This document shows positions 24,460 through 33,755 of a stretch of DNA of 64,000 nt, piece after piece. This DNA comes from a bacterium. Its GTDB lineage: Bacteria > Actinomycetota > Acidimicrobiia > Spongiisociales > Spongiisociaceae. The translations under genes were made by a program, and so were the position numbers. Within the stretch, counting starts at the first letter, position 1. The number at the start of each line of letters is the position of its first letter. The stretch is taken from NCBI GenBank assembly GCA_028821235.1, contig JAPPGV010000014.1, positions 44,396 to 108,395 on the forward strand, read 5' to 3'. The notes under the pieces are model-generated. The model did no database searches, had not been told where the DNA came from, and saw only the letters and a program-made list of their open reading frames with translations.

Positions 24460-26547
24460 TCAGGGCCGGAGGCCGACGACCACGTCACCCTCCTGGTCGG
24501 TGCGACGCACCTCCATGCCGGCGCGCTCGAGCGCGGCCAGTAACTCCTCGGAGGGATGCCCGAACCGGTTGGGTCCGACGCTGACCACGGCCACGGAGGC
24601 GCCTGTTCGTACCAGCCACTCCGCATCGGAGGTTGCGGCGCCCTGGTGCGGAACCTTCAGCACATCCACCCGGGGAGGGTCCAGATCGGCCTGGGATACG
24701 GTCTCCATGTCCCCGGTCAGCAGAACCGTACTGTCACCGAGCGCGGCCCGGATCACGATCGACTGGTCGTTGAGAGACTTATACCGGCGGACCGGACCCA
24801 GCACTTCAAGCCGGATGGAGCCGATCCTGTGAAGGCCCAGGCTCGGGATTATGACTCGGGTCACCTGCCTGGCCGCCTCCACCAGGCTCGTGTACCCGTC
24901 CGGCTGGCCGGGGAAGGGCGCGTACCACATCTGCCCGACCGGAAGAGATCCGATGACGTCCGCCAGGCCGCCGTAGTGGTCATCATGGGCGTGCGACAGG
25001 ACCAGCAGGTCCACGGCTCCGACACCGACCCGGGCCAGCCCGGCCCGGATCCTGGCGCCGTCGCTTCCCCCGTCGACCAGCACCGTCTCACCCTGGCGGC
25101 CCAGCAGCAACAGCGCATCGCCCTGGCCCACGTCGAGAGCCACGAAGGCCGGCCCGGCCGGAGAACCCGCCAACGAGAGCGGACCGGCGAAGGCCGTCAA
25201 CGAGCAAGCGAGCAGGCTGGCGGCCAGTACCGCCGCCGGACGGAAGCGGCGGGACACCGCCACCAACCCACACACGGCGAACAGCAGTGCCGCCATCCAC
25301 CCGATCTGCGGAAGGGCTGACGACAGATCGGCGATTCCCAGGACCGACCGAGCCAGTAGCGCGCCTGCCTCTACCAACCCGTCCAGACCCACGACGACCC
25401 CGGCCCCTCCCAACCCGGTCGCCGCCACCACGAGCGGAGCGGCAGCCACGTTGGCCGCCGGCGACCACAGGGGCAGCCGCCCGATCGCGAGCAGGAGGAT
25501 CGGGGCCACTGCCAGCTGAGCGCCGCAGGCCGCTCCGAGCGACGTTGCGAGCCACCGGGGGCGAAGGCTGCGAAACCATCCGGCTCCGACCACCACCCCG
25601 GCCGTGGCGGCGACCGAGAGCTGGAATCCGAGGCTGTAGGCCAGCTCCGGGGAGACCAGGAGGAGCAACCCCACCCCCACCCCTATCACCCTCCAGATGT
25701 CCGGGCGCAAGCCGAAGGGGCGCGCAATGAGGACCAGCCCCGCCATGGTCGCGGCCCGCACCACCGACGGGTCCGGCCCGATCAGGAGGACGAAGAAGGC
25801 CAGGCCGGCCAGACCCAGGATTGCTCTGCGGACGGAACTCCAGCCCAGCGGGCCCGCCACCAGGAACAGCGCGCCCAGGAAGAGCGCCACGTTGCTCCCG
25901 GAAACGGCGACGAAGTGCGACAGCCCGGCACGGCGCATCGCCTCCTCCTCCCACGGACGCAGGTGCGAGACATCCCCCAGCAGGAATCCGGCCAGGAGCG
26001 CCCTCCCCCGGTCGGTCTCCGGTCGGAGACGATCGATGATGAGGGAGCGAACCCGAGCGGCCTGTCCGGCCACCCACCCGACCTGTCCAGGAGCGGAACG
26101 GGCGCCGGCCAGCCTGCCGTGCCAGACCACCGGGTCCCTCGCAGGGCTCCCGATGACCGGATCCGCCGCGCGATGCATGGTCGTCTCGACCCACCACCGG
26201 CTGGCCCGGGTCCAGCCTGCCACGCCACCCCGGAGCCGGCCGGCGGGACCGTCCCAGGAGACCGGCCCCGCTGCTCCCTCGATACCCAGCACCCGGACGA
26301 GAACCCGGTCCCGGCCCGGACGACCCGAAGCGTCGGTCAGAGCCTCTACGAGGACGGTCACCTCGCCCGGTGGAAGGGGGGTGTTCGCCATCGCCTGCTG
26401 GCGAACGCCCAGGAACAAGGCACCGACGACCCCCAAGGCCATCAGGCCCGCCACCACGGCGGCGCCCCATCTCTGCCGGACGCCGGCCACGGCTGCGGCG
26501 CCCAATGCCACGACCGCCAGCCACGGCACCCGTGTCCCGGCGACCAC
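24460..26547 (-). CDS. comEC: ComEC/Rec2 DNA-uptake channel protein
   Basis: ComEC forms the inner-membrane channel for single-stranded DNA in natural transformation. The 695-residue frame has N-terminal spans, an OB-like DUF4131 region, a multi-span competence domain (about 210-470) and a C-terminal metallo-beta-lactamase-like domain with SHAHDDHYGG. The first canonical start is GTG at 26547, but 22 in-frame codons upstream encode a plausible first span (WFLAGAGAIWIG). They begin with an ATA that overlaps the comEA stop as ATAG, so translation may begin there. It forms an operon with comEA. Confidence 0.9.
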   Translation of the reverse strand: MVAGTRVPWLAVVALGAAAVAGVRQRWGAAVVAGLMALGVVGALFLGVRQQAMANTPLPPGEVTVLVEALTDASGRPGRDRVLVRVLGIEGAAGPVSWDGPAGRLRGGVAGWTRASRWWVETTMHRAADPVIGSPARDPVVWHGRLAGARSAPGQVGWVAGQAARVRSLIIDRLRPETDRGRALLAGFLLGDVSHLRPWEEEAMRRAGLSHFVAVSGSNVALFLGALFLVAGPLGWSSVRRAILGLAGLAFFVLLIGPDPSVVRAATMAGLVLIARPFGLRPDIWRVIGVGVGLLLLVSPELAYSLGFQLSVAATAGVVVGAGWFRSLRPRWLATSLGAACGAQLAVAPILLLAIGRLPLWSPAANVAAAPLVVAATGLGGAGVVVGLDGLVEAGALLARSVLGIADLSSALPQIGWMAALLFAVCGLVAVSRRFRPAAVLAASLLACSLTAFAGPLSLAGSPAGPAFVALDVGQGDALLLLGRQGETVLVDGGSDGARIRAGLARVGVGAVDLLVLSHAHDDHYGGLADVIGSLPVGQMWYAPFPGQPDGYTSLVEAARQVTRVIIPSLGLHRIGSIRLEVLGPVRRYKSLNDQSIVIRAALGDSTVLLTGDMETVSQADLDPPRVDVLKVPHQGAATSDAEWLVRTGASVAVVSVGPNRFGHPSEELLAALERAGMEVRRTDQEGDVVVGLRP

Positions 26548-26609
26548 TCCGATCCAGATGGCGCCGGCGCCGGCCAGGAACCATCTGGCCTGCGGGTCGG
26601 GCAGGCGGC

Positions 26610-27248
26610 CTATCTACGCACCTCGACGTAGTCACGCATTCCGGCCAACCTGCCTTCGCCGATGCCCGGAACGTCGAGCAGATCCTCCATCGTCATGAAA
26701 CGGCCGTGGGATTCCCGGTAAGCGACGATGCGCAACGCCAGAACCTCCCCCACCCCGGGGATGCCCGTGAGGGCCTCATGATCCGCCCGGTTCAGATCGA
26801 CCGGATAGCCCGATCCCGCGCCGGACCCGAGCGAGAGCCCCGCGCCCCGATCATCGCGGGCCCAGGGGATATCGAGGTGCATACCGTCCGTTACCGGCGC
26901 AGCCAGGTTCACCACGCGAAGCTCAGAGCCCGGCAGCGCGCCACCCACCCCCGCGATCGCATCGGCGACCCGGCTTCCTTCCGGTAACACCACCAAGCCG
27001 GGCGCCGCAACCGCACCCGAGACATGAACGGTTGCCACAGGCGGAGCGGCGCCGACCTCCGACACGGGTACTGCGGCTACCTCCGGGGAGGGTGGGGACT
27101 CCGGCGGAGGGGCCGTGGGCCGGTTCCAGAGGGCGAAACCGATCACGACCACCAGCGCGCCGCCGAGGGCCAGGTAGGCGCCCCGGCGCGATACCGGCAC
27201 GCCCGGTGCCGCAGCCGGTACGCCGCTACCGGACGGCGTCTCCGACAT
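26610..27248 (-). CDS. comEA: ComEA-type DNA-binding protein
   Basis: This membrane-anchored receptor hands DNA to ComEC. It has a short N-terminal tail, one span (about 25-45, AYLALGGALVVVIGFALW), a Pro-rich linker, an SLBB-like domain (VATVHVSGAVAAPGLVVLP) and a C-terminal helix-hairpin-helix pair (VDLNRADHEALTGIPGVG and LLDVPGIGEGRLAGM). AAGGAGG five bases before the ATG at 27248 fixes the start. The length is 212 residues. It precedes comEC. Confidence 0.93.
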   Translation of the reverse strand: MSETPSGSGVPAAAPGVPVSRRGAYLALGGALVVVIGFALWNRPTAPPPESPPSPEVAAVPVSEVGAAPPVATVHVSGAVAAPGLVVLPEGSRVADAIAGVGGALPGSELRVVNLAAPVTDGMHLDIPWARDDRGAGLSLGSGAGSGYPVDLNRADHEALTGIPGVGEVLALRIVAYRESHGRFMTMEDLLDVPGIGEGRLAGMRDYVEVRR

Positions 27249-27396
27249 GGCAGCCTCCTTCATCCACGACGCCGCTGTACTTGTACCGGCAAAGAATGTG
27301 ATTGAGAAGCCCCCTGTGGTCTCGGGGGCGGTGGGGATCGGGGAGAGTACGAGCCGGTGGCGATTACCCTCCGAACAGCCACATGGCAGGTGTCCC

Positions 27397-28284
27397 GTGC
27401 TCGAACTTGACGGCTTGACCAAGCGCTATGGCGACGTGGTCGCCCTGGACGACTGCGGTTTCTCGGTCAGGCCCGGGCGGATCGTCGGCTTCCTGGGACC
27501 CAACGGCGCCGGCAAGACCAGTGCCATGCGCGCCGTGTTCGGCCTGCTGCGCCTCGATGGGGGCACCGTGACCTGGATGGGTCGACCCGTCACCCATGAC
27601 GCCCGCCGGCAGTTCGGATACATGCCGGAGATGCGCGGCCTCTACCCCCGCATGCCGGTGCGCCGCCAAGTGATCTACTTCGCCCGGCTCCACGGGCTCG
27701 ACAAGACAACCGCCGCGCGCGCCGCCGACCGGTGGATCGCCCGGATCGGGCTAGAAGAACGCGCAGACTCCCGGGTAGACGACCTCTCGCACGGAAACCA
27801 GCAACGGGTGCAGCTCGTGACCGCGCTGGTACACGGTCCCGAACTCCTGGTCCTGGATGAACCCTTCAGCGGTCTCGATCCGCTGGGCGTGGAGGAGATG
27901 TCCCGGATACTGCAGGAGAGGGCGGAACAAGGATCGGCGGTGCTCTTCTCGAGCCATCAGCTTGATCTTGTGGAGCACCTGTGCGATGACGTCGCCATCA
28001 TCAACCAGGGCCGCGTGGCCCTGTCCGGCCCGGTCAGGACGCTGAAGGACCGAGCGACTCACCGGCGAGTCGAGGTGGATCTGGACTCGTGGACGGCCCT
28101 CACCCCCGCCATTCCCGGTGTCCGGCTGATGGAATCGAGAGGCAATCGTCACGTCCTCAGGGTGCCTGCGAAGATCGGCATGGACGAGATAATGACTGCG
28201 CTTTCGGACGGCCGGACGATCAGGGAGTTCTCCTACGGTCCGCCCACCCTGTCGGACCTCTTCAGGGAAGCGGTCGCATCGTGA
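27397..28284 (+). CDS. ABC-2 type exporter ATP-binding protein
   Basis: This 295-residue ATPase belongs to the NatA/CcmA-like group of ABC exporters. It has Walker A GPNGAGKTS, signature LSHGNQQRVQL (a variant of LSGGQ), Walker B LLVLDEPFSGLD and the H-loop SSHQLD. The GTG at 27397 places the usual few residues before the fold; upstream codons show no homology. Its stop overlaps the permease start as GTGA. Its substrate is unknown. Confidence 0.92.
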   Translation: MLELDGLTKRYGDVVALDDCGFSVRPGRIVGFLGPNGAGKTSAMRAVFGLLRLDGGTVTWMGRPVTHDARRQFGYMPEMRGLYPRMPVRRQVIYFARLHGLDKTTAARAADRWIARIGLEERADSRVDDLSHGNQQRVQLVTALVHGPELLVLDEPFSGLDPLGVEEMSRILQERAEQGSAVLFSSHQLDLVEHLCDDVAIINQGRVALSGPVRTLKDRATHRRVEVDLDSWTALTPAIPGVRLMESRGNRHVLRVPAKIGMDEIMTALSDGRTIREFSYGPPTLSDLFREAVAS

Positions 28285-29492
28285 CCACCTACCGGGCGAT
28301 CGGCCTCGTGATGTGGCGCGAACTCCTGGAGCGCGGCCTGAGCAAGTCCTACGCGCTGAGCTGGCTCTTTCTGGCCATACTTGTCGGGGCGGGTATAGCC
28401 ATCCCGGGGTTCTTCGGAGATGACGGATCGGTCCGCACCTACCGGGTCGCCACCGTCGGCGCCGAGAACGCGGGCCAGGGAAAGCTCGCGAGGTTGAGGG
28501 CGCCGGGAGAGCCGGGCTCCTACCGGATCGATCTCACCAAGTCCACGGACAGCGACGCGGCGGCCGCGGCCGTGGCGGCCGGATCGGTGGATGCGGCCCT
28601 GGTCGGGGGCGGCAATGTAGAGGTACTGGTCAGCAGGGACACGCCCTCCGAGCTCGAGTCCGCGCTGCGACAAGCCGTTCTCTCGTACCAGGTGCAGCAC
28701 ATGGTGGCTACCGGTGACGTGTCCGAGCGGGCGGTGCCGATCATCAGCGGCGAGGCGGTGAGGACCGTGAACGTCGAACCCGAGTACGACGCCGATGCCG
28801 CAGCGGAGGATCGACAGTTCGTCATCTCCCAGGTGGCGCTGGTGCTCCTGTTCATGGCCGTCATGACGACCGGATCATGGGTGCTGCTGGGCGTCACCGA
28901 GGAGAAGACCAACCGGGTGTCAGAGGTGTTGCTCTCCTCGTTACGTCCCTGGCAGCTCCTGGCGGGCAAGATCATCGGCGTGGGATTGCTCGGCCTCCTG
29001 CAGTTCGGATCGATCGCAGCCAGCCTGGTAGTCGCCGTCCGCCTGGTCCTCGATATCACCCTGCCCGAGGTCGATGCCGGGTTCCTGGCCGTAACGCTGA
29101 TCTGGTTCGTGCTCGGCTACCTCGTCTACGCCACCGGTTATGCGGCGGTGGGGGCCATAGCCCATCGTCCGGAGGATGCCCAGAACGCCGCTTTCCCCTT
29201 AATGATCGTCACCGTGGCCGGCTACATGATCGGAATCCTCTACGTCTCGGGGAATCCGGACACGGTGTGGTCGACCGTCCTCACGCTGGTTCCGGTGACC
29301 GCCCCCTTCGTGCTCCCCGTTCGAGCCGTGTCCGACTCGGTGGCCCTCTGGGAGCAACTGGCCGCGTTCGTGCTGATGATCGGGTTCATCGTGCTGCTGA
29401 TCAGGGTGGCCGGGCGGGTTTACGCGGGCGGGGTGTTCAACTACCGGACCCGGATCAAGGCCCGGCAGGCCTACCGCTCCGCCGAGTTCTGA
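28281..29492 (+). CDS. ABC-2 type exporter permease
   Basis: This 403-residue membrane subunit pairs with the preceding ATPase. It has one N-terminal span, a large extracytoplasmic domain (about 45-185) and five or six C-terminal spans, matching the ABC2_membrane_3 (NatB-like) family. The motif EEKTNRVSEVLLSSLRPWQLL after the second span is typical of that family. The GTG start lies within the ATPase stop. NatB relatives export sodium, but many family members have other substrates. Confidence 0.9.
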   Translation: MTTYRAIGLVMWRELLERGLSKSYALSWLFLAILVGAGIAIPGFFGDDGSVRTYRVATVGAENAGQGKLARLRAPGEPGSYRIDLTKSTDSDAAAAAVAAGSVDAALVGGGNVEVLVSRDTPSELESALRQAVLSYQVQHMVATGDVSERAVPIISGEAVRTVNVEPEYDADAAAEDRQFVISQVALVLLFMAVMTTGSWVLLGVTEEKTNRVSEVLLSSLRPWQLLAGKIIGVGLLGLLQFGSIAASLVVAVRLVLDITLPEVDAGFLAVTLIWFVLGYLVYATGYAAVGAIAHRPEDAQNAAFPLMIVTVAGYMIGILYVSGNPDTVWSTVLTLVPVTAPFVLPVRAVSDSVALWEQLAAFVLMIGFIVLLIRVAGRVYAGGVFNYRTRIKARQAYRSAEF

Positions 29493-29522
29493 GCCCGGCG
29501 CACGACCAGCCCGGCACCCCGC

Positions 29523-32273
29523 CTAGACCACGATGTTGAGGAGCCGCGGCCTCCGGTCGATTACCCTCCGCACCTCGCTCCCGGCGACATGGCGGGCCAC
29601 GTTGTGGTGGCCGAGGGCCAGATCCAGCGCCGCCCTCTCCGAGATCCCAACGGGTACCTCGATCCGGGCTCTGACCCGGCCGTTGACCTGAACCACCATC
29701 GTCACCGACTCATCGGCGGCGGCCCCCATGTCTGCCTCCGGCCAGGGCTCGAGGTGGATGCTGGTCTCGTTGCCTAGACGGCTCCAGACCTCCTCGGTGA
29801 CATGGGGAGCGATCGGCGCCAGCAATAGGGCGAGGATGGAGAACGTCTCCCGCCAGACCTCCGGGGTCACGTTCCGGGCGGCCAGAGCGTCGTTCATCGA
29901 GTTGCGCAGCTTCATCAGTTCGGCCACTGCTGTGTTCCATGAGAACGACTCGAGATCCTGTCCCACCTTGATGATCGCCTGGTGGGCGCGACGCCGGAGC
30001 GCGGCGGTGGCGGAGTCATCCACCTGCCCGGCCTGGTATACCGCCTTGCCGAGGCGCCAGACATCGACGATGAAGCGCTGCGCACCCTTCATCCCCCGGC
30101 TGTCCCAGGGGCCGCCCTTCTCCCATTCGAAGGCGAACATGAGGTAGGTCCGGACGGTGTCGGCGCCGAACCGCTCCACCAGGTCGTCGGGATTGACCAC
30201 GTTGCCACGGGACTTCGACATGCGCTGGACGTCCAGCCGATGGCGCAGTTGGGTGACGCTGTTGGTTCCCGGGATGGCCGGGATCTCGATCGTCGCGCTC
30301 TCGGCTATCTCGACCGTCACGGGCTCGGCGCCATCCGGCGGTTGGACCACCAGCATGCGCTCGGTGCGGCTGACGATCTCGCCCACGAGACGGTCTCCGT
30401 CCGCCTCCTCCGGCGATGCGTCGGGACCGGTCACCACCAGCACCGAGTCGGCCACCAGCCGGTCCTCTTCCCGACTGCCGACCACCAGTACCCGGTCACC
30501 CCGGCGCTCCTCTCCGAGCACCTGACCCTGGTTGCGGAGCATGACCATCGGCTCGTCGAACATGCCGTCCGGATCACGACCGTGCGCCCTCATCGCGGCG
30601 GCCGTGTCCGCGAAGCACCCCATGTCACGAAGCGCCTTGGTGAAGAACCGGGTGTACATGAGATGCATCACGGCGTGCTCCGAGCCACCGGTGTAAGTGT
30701 CGACAGGCAGCCAGTAGGCCGCCTCTTCGGGATCGAAGGGAGCGAGGTCGTACGCCGGGCTCAGGTAGCGGAGCTGGTACCAGGACGAGCACATGAAGGT
30801 GTCCATCGTGTCGGTCTCGCGGGTCGCCGGCTCCCCCTCCGAGTCGACCGCCCTCAGGAACGGCTCATGGGAGACGAGCGGGCTCCGTCCGGTCGGCATG
30901 AACTCCACGTCCTCGGGCAACTCCACCGGCAGGGCGTTATCGGGTACCAGTTCCACGGTCCCGTCCTCGCGGTAGACCACCGGAATCGGCGAGCCCCAGT
31001 AGCGCTGGCGGCTTATCAGCCAGTCCCGCAGCCGGTACTGGACGGCCCCCTCGCCGTGTCCCCTCGCCTCGAGCCAACCGATCATGGCCACCTTGGCCTC
31101 GGCTATGTACAGGCCATTGAGAAAGTCCGAGTTGATGGACGGGCCGTCCCCCTCGTAAGCGTCCCCATCGAAGTGGTCGGGCGGCCGGACGGTGCGCACC
31201 ACGGGCAGCCCGTACCTGACGGCGAACTCCCAGTCCCGGCTGTCCTCGCCCGGAACAGCCATGATCGCTCCGGTTCCGTAGCTCATCAGCACGTAGTCGG
31301 CTATCCATACCGGGATGTCGCCGCCGGTAACGGGATTGGTCGCATAGCCACCGGTGAACACCCCGTGCTTGTCCCGAGTCAGGTCGGTTCGCTGGAGCTC
31401 CGAACGGCGAGCGGCGCCGTCCCGGTACTCCTCCACCTCTTCCTTCCGGTCCGCGGTGGTCAGAACCTCCACCAGGGGATGCTCCGGAGCGAGCACCATG
31501 AACGTGGCGCCGTGGAGGGTGTCCGGGCGGGTGGTGAACACCTCGATCGGATCGGCGCCTTCCACAGGGAATCGAACCCGGGCCCCCACGGAGCGTCCGA
31601 TCCAGTTGGTCTGCATCGCCTTGATGGGCTCGGGCCAGTCGAGACCACCGAAGTCCAGAAGTTCCTCCGCATATCGGGTGATGCGGAAGAACCATTGCTC
31701 CATCATCCGCTGGACGACCGGCTGGCCGGTCCGTTCGTCCCTCCCGTCGATCACCTGCTCGTTGGCGAGCACGGTCTGGAGGGTCGGGGACCAGTTGACC
31801 AGGGCCTCGCCGCGGTACGCCAGGCCGGCCTCATAGAGCCGAGCGAAGAACCACTCCGTCCAGCGGTAGTACTCCGGCGTGCAGGACACCGCCTCGCGCT
31901 CCCAGTCGATCATGGTTCCCATCGACCGGAGTTGGCGGCGCATGCGCTCGATGTTGGCGTAGGTCCATCTCCACGGGTGGATGTTGGCCTGCACCGCGGC
32001 GTTCTCCGCCGGAAGCCCGAACGCGTCGAACCCCATCGGGAAGAGGACGTTGTAGCCCTTCATCCGCATGTAGCGGGCCCGGGCATCCGAGGGCGTCATG
32101 GCGTACCAATGCCCGATGTGGAGATCACCGCTCGGGTAGGGCAACATGGTCAGCGCGTAGTGCTTGGGACGCTCCCAGTCGACCACCGTGCGGTAGATGC
32201 CGTCTCTCTCCCAGACCTCCTGCCAGCGCGCCTCGACCCGGCCGTGGTCGTATCTCTCGATCCGTTTGGTCAC
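29523..32273 (-). CDS. leuS: leucine-tRNA ligase
   Basis: This class I synthetase charges tRNA-Leu. It has YPSGDLHIGHWYAM (HIGH) near residue 47, the CP1 editing domain with TTRPDTLHGATFM, and RMSKSRGN (KMSKS) near residue 680. Between NQGQVL and RMSKS the leucine-specific region is about 100 residues, longer than the roughly 50-60 of E. coli. GTG is the start and overlaps the stop of the small upstream ORF as GTGA. It is convergent with the exporter operon. Confidence 0.96.
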   Translation of the reverse strand: MTKRIERYDHGRVEARWQEVWERDGIYRTVVDWERPKHYALTMLPYPSGDLHIGHWYAMTPSDARARYMRMKGYNVLFPMGFDAFGLPAENAAVQANIHPWRWTYANIERMRRQLRSMGTMIDWEREAVSCTPEYYRWTEWFFARLYEAGLAYRGEALVNWSPTLQTVLANEQVIDGRDERTGQPVVQRMMEQWFFRITRYAEELLDFGGLDWPEPIKAMQTNWIGRSVGARVRFPVEGADPIEVFTTRPDTLHGATFMVLAPEHPLVEVLTTADRKEEVEEYRDGAARRSELQRTDLTRDKHGVFTGGYATNPVTGGDIPVWIADYVLMSYGTGAIMAVPGEDSRDWEFAVRYGLPVVRTVRPPDHFDGDAYEGDGPSINSDFLNGLYIAEAKVAMIGWLEARGHGEGAVQYRLRDWLISRQRYWGSPIPVVYREDGTVELVPDNALPVELPEDVEFMPTGRSPLVSHEPFLRAVDSEGEPATRETDTMDTFMCSSWYQLRYLSPAYDLAPFDPEEAAYWLPVDTYTGGSEHAVMHLMYTRFFTKALRDMGCFADTAAAMRAHGRDPDGMFDEPMVMLRNQGQVLGEERRGDRVLVVGSREEDRLVADSVLVVTGPDASPEEADGDRLVGEIVSRTERMLVVQPPDGAEPVTVEIAESATIEIPAIPGTNSVTQLRHRLDVQRMSKSRGNVVNPDDLVERFGADTVRTYLMFAFEWEKGGPWDSRGMKGAQRFIVDVWRLGKAVYQAGQVDDSATAALRRRAHQAIIKVGQDLESFSWNTAVAELMKLRNSMNDALAARNVTPEVWRETFSILALLLAPIAPHVTEEVWSRLGNETSIHLEPWPEADMGAAADESVTMVVQVNGRVRARIEVPVGISERAALDLALGHHNVARHVAGSEVRRVIDRRPRLLNIVV

Positions 32274-32416
32274 GCCGGTGATTCTAGGAGGCTGCTGAAC
32301 AGTGACAATGCATTCCGGCGGGCGGCCCCCAGCCTCCGGCGCTGGATCTCATCGTCCTCCAGCGGGATCAGCTTCTTGGCCCGGCCCCGCCCGATGAATA
32401 GGTCGAGGGCGCTCAC
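32270..32416 (-). CDS. 48-residue ORF coupled to leuS, unknown function
   Basis: A GTG-started frame (VSALDLFIGRGRAKKLIPLE at the N-terminus) ends in a TGA that overlaps the leuS GTG by four bases. GGAG lies immediately before the start. It is basic and helical in composition and has no recognised motif. Tight coupling to leuS argues for translation, as a small protein or a translational leader. It could also be the surviving tail of a longer gene interrupted by the accessory genes upstream. Confidence 0.45.
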   Translation of the reverse strand: MSALDLFIGRGRAKKLIPLEDDEIQRRRLGAARRNALSLFSSLLESPA

Positions 32417-32453
32417 TCCGGCGAGGAGCGTAGGCAGGCAGGACGGTCCGGCT

Positions 32454-33671
32454 TCATCCCCCGGGCCGCGGCCGGCGCCAGAATCTCCTCCAGTCCTTCT
32501 TGTTCAGCACCCGGCCTCTCCTGACCATCGCGCCGAATACGAGGCAGTCGGAGGTTCCGCCTCTCCATACCCTGTCGCTGTTGCGGACCTGGTGGTCTCG
32601 CCATCGCCACCACCATGTCTCGAACCACCCCGCGGCGATACCTCCCACGTACGGGAAGAATACGATGATCCAGATTACTGACCAGAACGTCAGAATCGGT
32701 AACGCTACCGAATACGGCGATCCCGACAGTGCAAGAATCGCAGTGCTCCCGAGCACCACACCTGGACCACTCGTCAGCCAGATGATGCCTTTGGCGATGA
32801 TCGAGCGACGAACGGTTCTGCGGATGTAGCGGTAGTCATCGTCGAGTTCCGGGCGGGTTGCCGGATCCTCTTGCGGAACGATGGGATCGTCCTGGGTCTC
32901 GTACACCTCTCCCGGGGAGCTGCCCCAGTTGTCACTCGGAGCAGTATGGGCGGGATTAGCGGTGATCAGCCACAGAGCGTCGTCGGGGACCTCGCCGACT
33001 CGCATGGTGCTGTGAGTCGGCACCCCATGGCGGACACCGTCACATGATTGCACGCCGATTATCTCATGATCCTCGTGGTTGAAACTCGTAGTGAAAGTGT
33101 CGACGGCGTAGCAACGAACGTGCGCCTCATCGAAGAGATCCGAGATCGAGGCAATGGCTACGAGCCGGGGACGCTCGGACAACACGAAATGAGAGCGCAG
33201 TGAGGCCTGCAGATGACGTCTGTTCTCGTTGGGGTGGAGCCGTATTACCAGCACGAAACTGCCGGTGATCTCTGCTGAGCTGGGGTTCGGATGGCACTGC
33301 CATCCCAAGATTCGGAATCCTGGCTTCGGGATCGTGCGTATCGTGAACAAGAAGTCGGATACCGCATTCCCGGCGGCACGAAGCCTGGACTCTGGGCTTC
33401 TCGTCTCTAAGGGAACCAGGCCCCGAGCAGCAATGTACTGCCCGAGCCCTTGTGGCCGATCCAGGCGCGACAACTCCGAGATTCGGTAGACACCTGGTCT
33501 CTGTTGCCGGCTGCGCCGTGGTTGATCTCGCTCCGAGGACGGGATCGGTCGCCTGCCCCGCCACAGCTTCTGGAGCCTTCTCCACCCCCATCGGACTGAC
33601 CTGAAAATCACTCCCGACACGAGGACCGGCCAAAGGCGCGAAAAAGGCTCCAAGAACGTCGACCAGTCCAC
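32454..33671 (-). CDS. membrane protein of unknown function, partner of the DUF262 gene
   Basis: This 405-residue protein is not recognised. It has a hydrophobic N-terminal stretch (WPVLVSGVIF), a central soluble part (about 90-270) with many charged and aromatic residues, and two C-terminal spans (IIWLTSGPGVVLGSTAILAL and a second through IWIIVFFPYVGG) followed by a Trp/Arg-rich tail. AGGAGG seven bases before the GTG start supports translation. It follows the DUF262-RAMA gene by 84 bp on the same strand. The region has visibly lower GC and more mixed codon use than the flanks, which suggests transfer. Confidence 0.75.
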   Translation of the reverse strand: MDWSTFLEPFSRLWPVLVSGVIFRSVRWGWRRLQKLWRGRRPIPSSERDQPRRSRQQRPGVYRISELSRLDRPQGLGQYIAARGLVPLETRSPESRLRAAGNAVSDFLFTIRTIPKPGFRILGWQCHPNPSSAEITGSFVLVIRLHPNENRRHLQASLRSHFVLSERPRLVAIASISDLFDEAHVRCYAVDTFTTSFNHEDHEIIGVQSCDGVRHGVPTHSTMRVGEVPDDALWLITANPAHTAPSDNWGSSPGEVYETQDDPIVPQEDPATRPELDDDYRYIRRTVRRSIIAKGIIWLTSGPGVVLGSTAILALSGSPYSVALPILTFWSVIWIIVFFPYVGGIAAGWFETWWWRWRDHQVRNSDRVWRGGTSDCLVFGAMVRRGRVLNKKDWRRFWRRPRPGG

Positions 33672-33755
33672 TCATGAACCTCCTGGCACAGCGACCACCA
33701 TTAGAAGCTACGCGGCCTTAGCACAACTGAACCGCCGGTCTCGGTGCTGGTGGTC

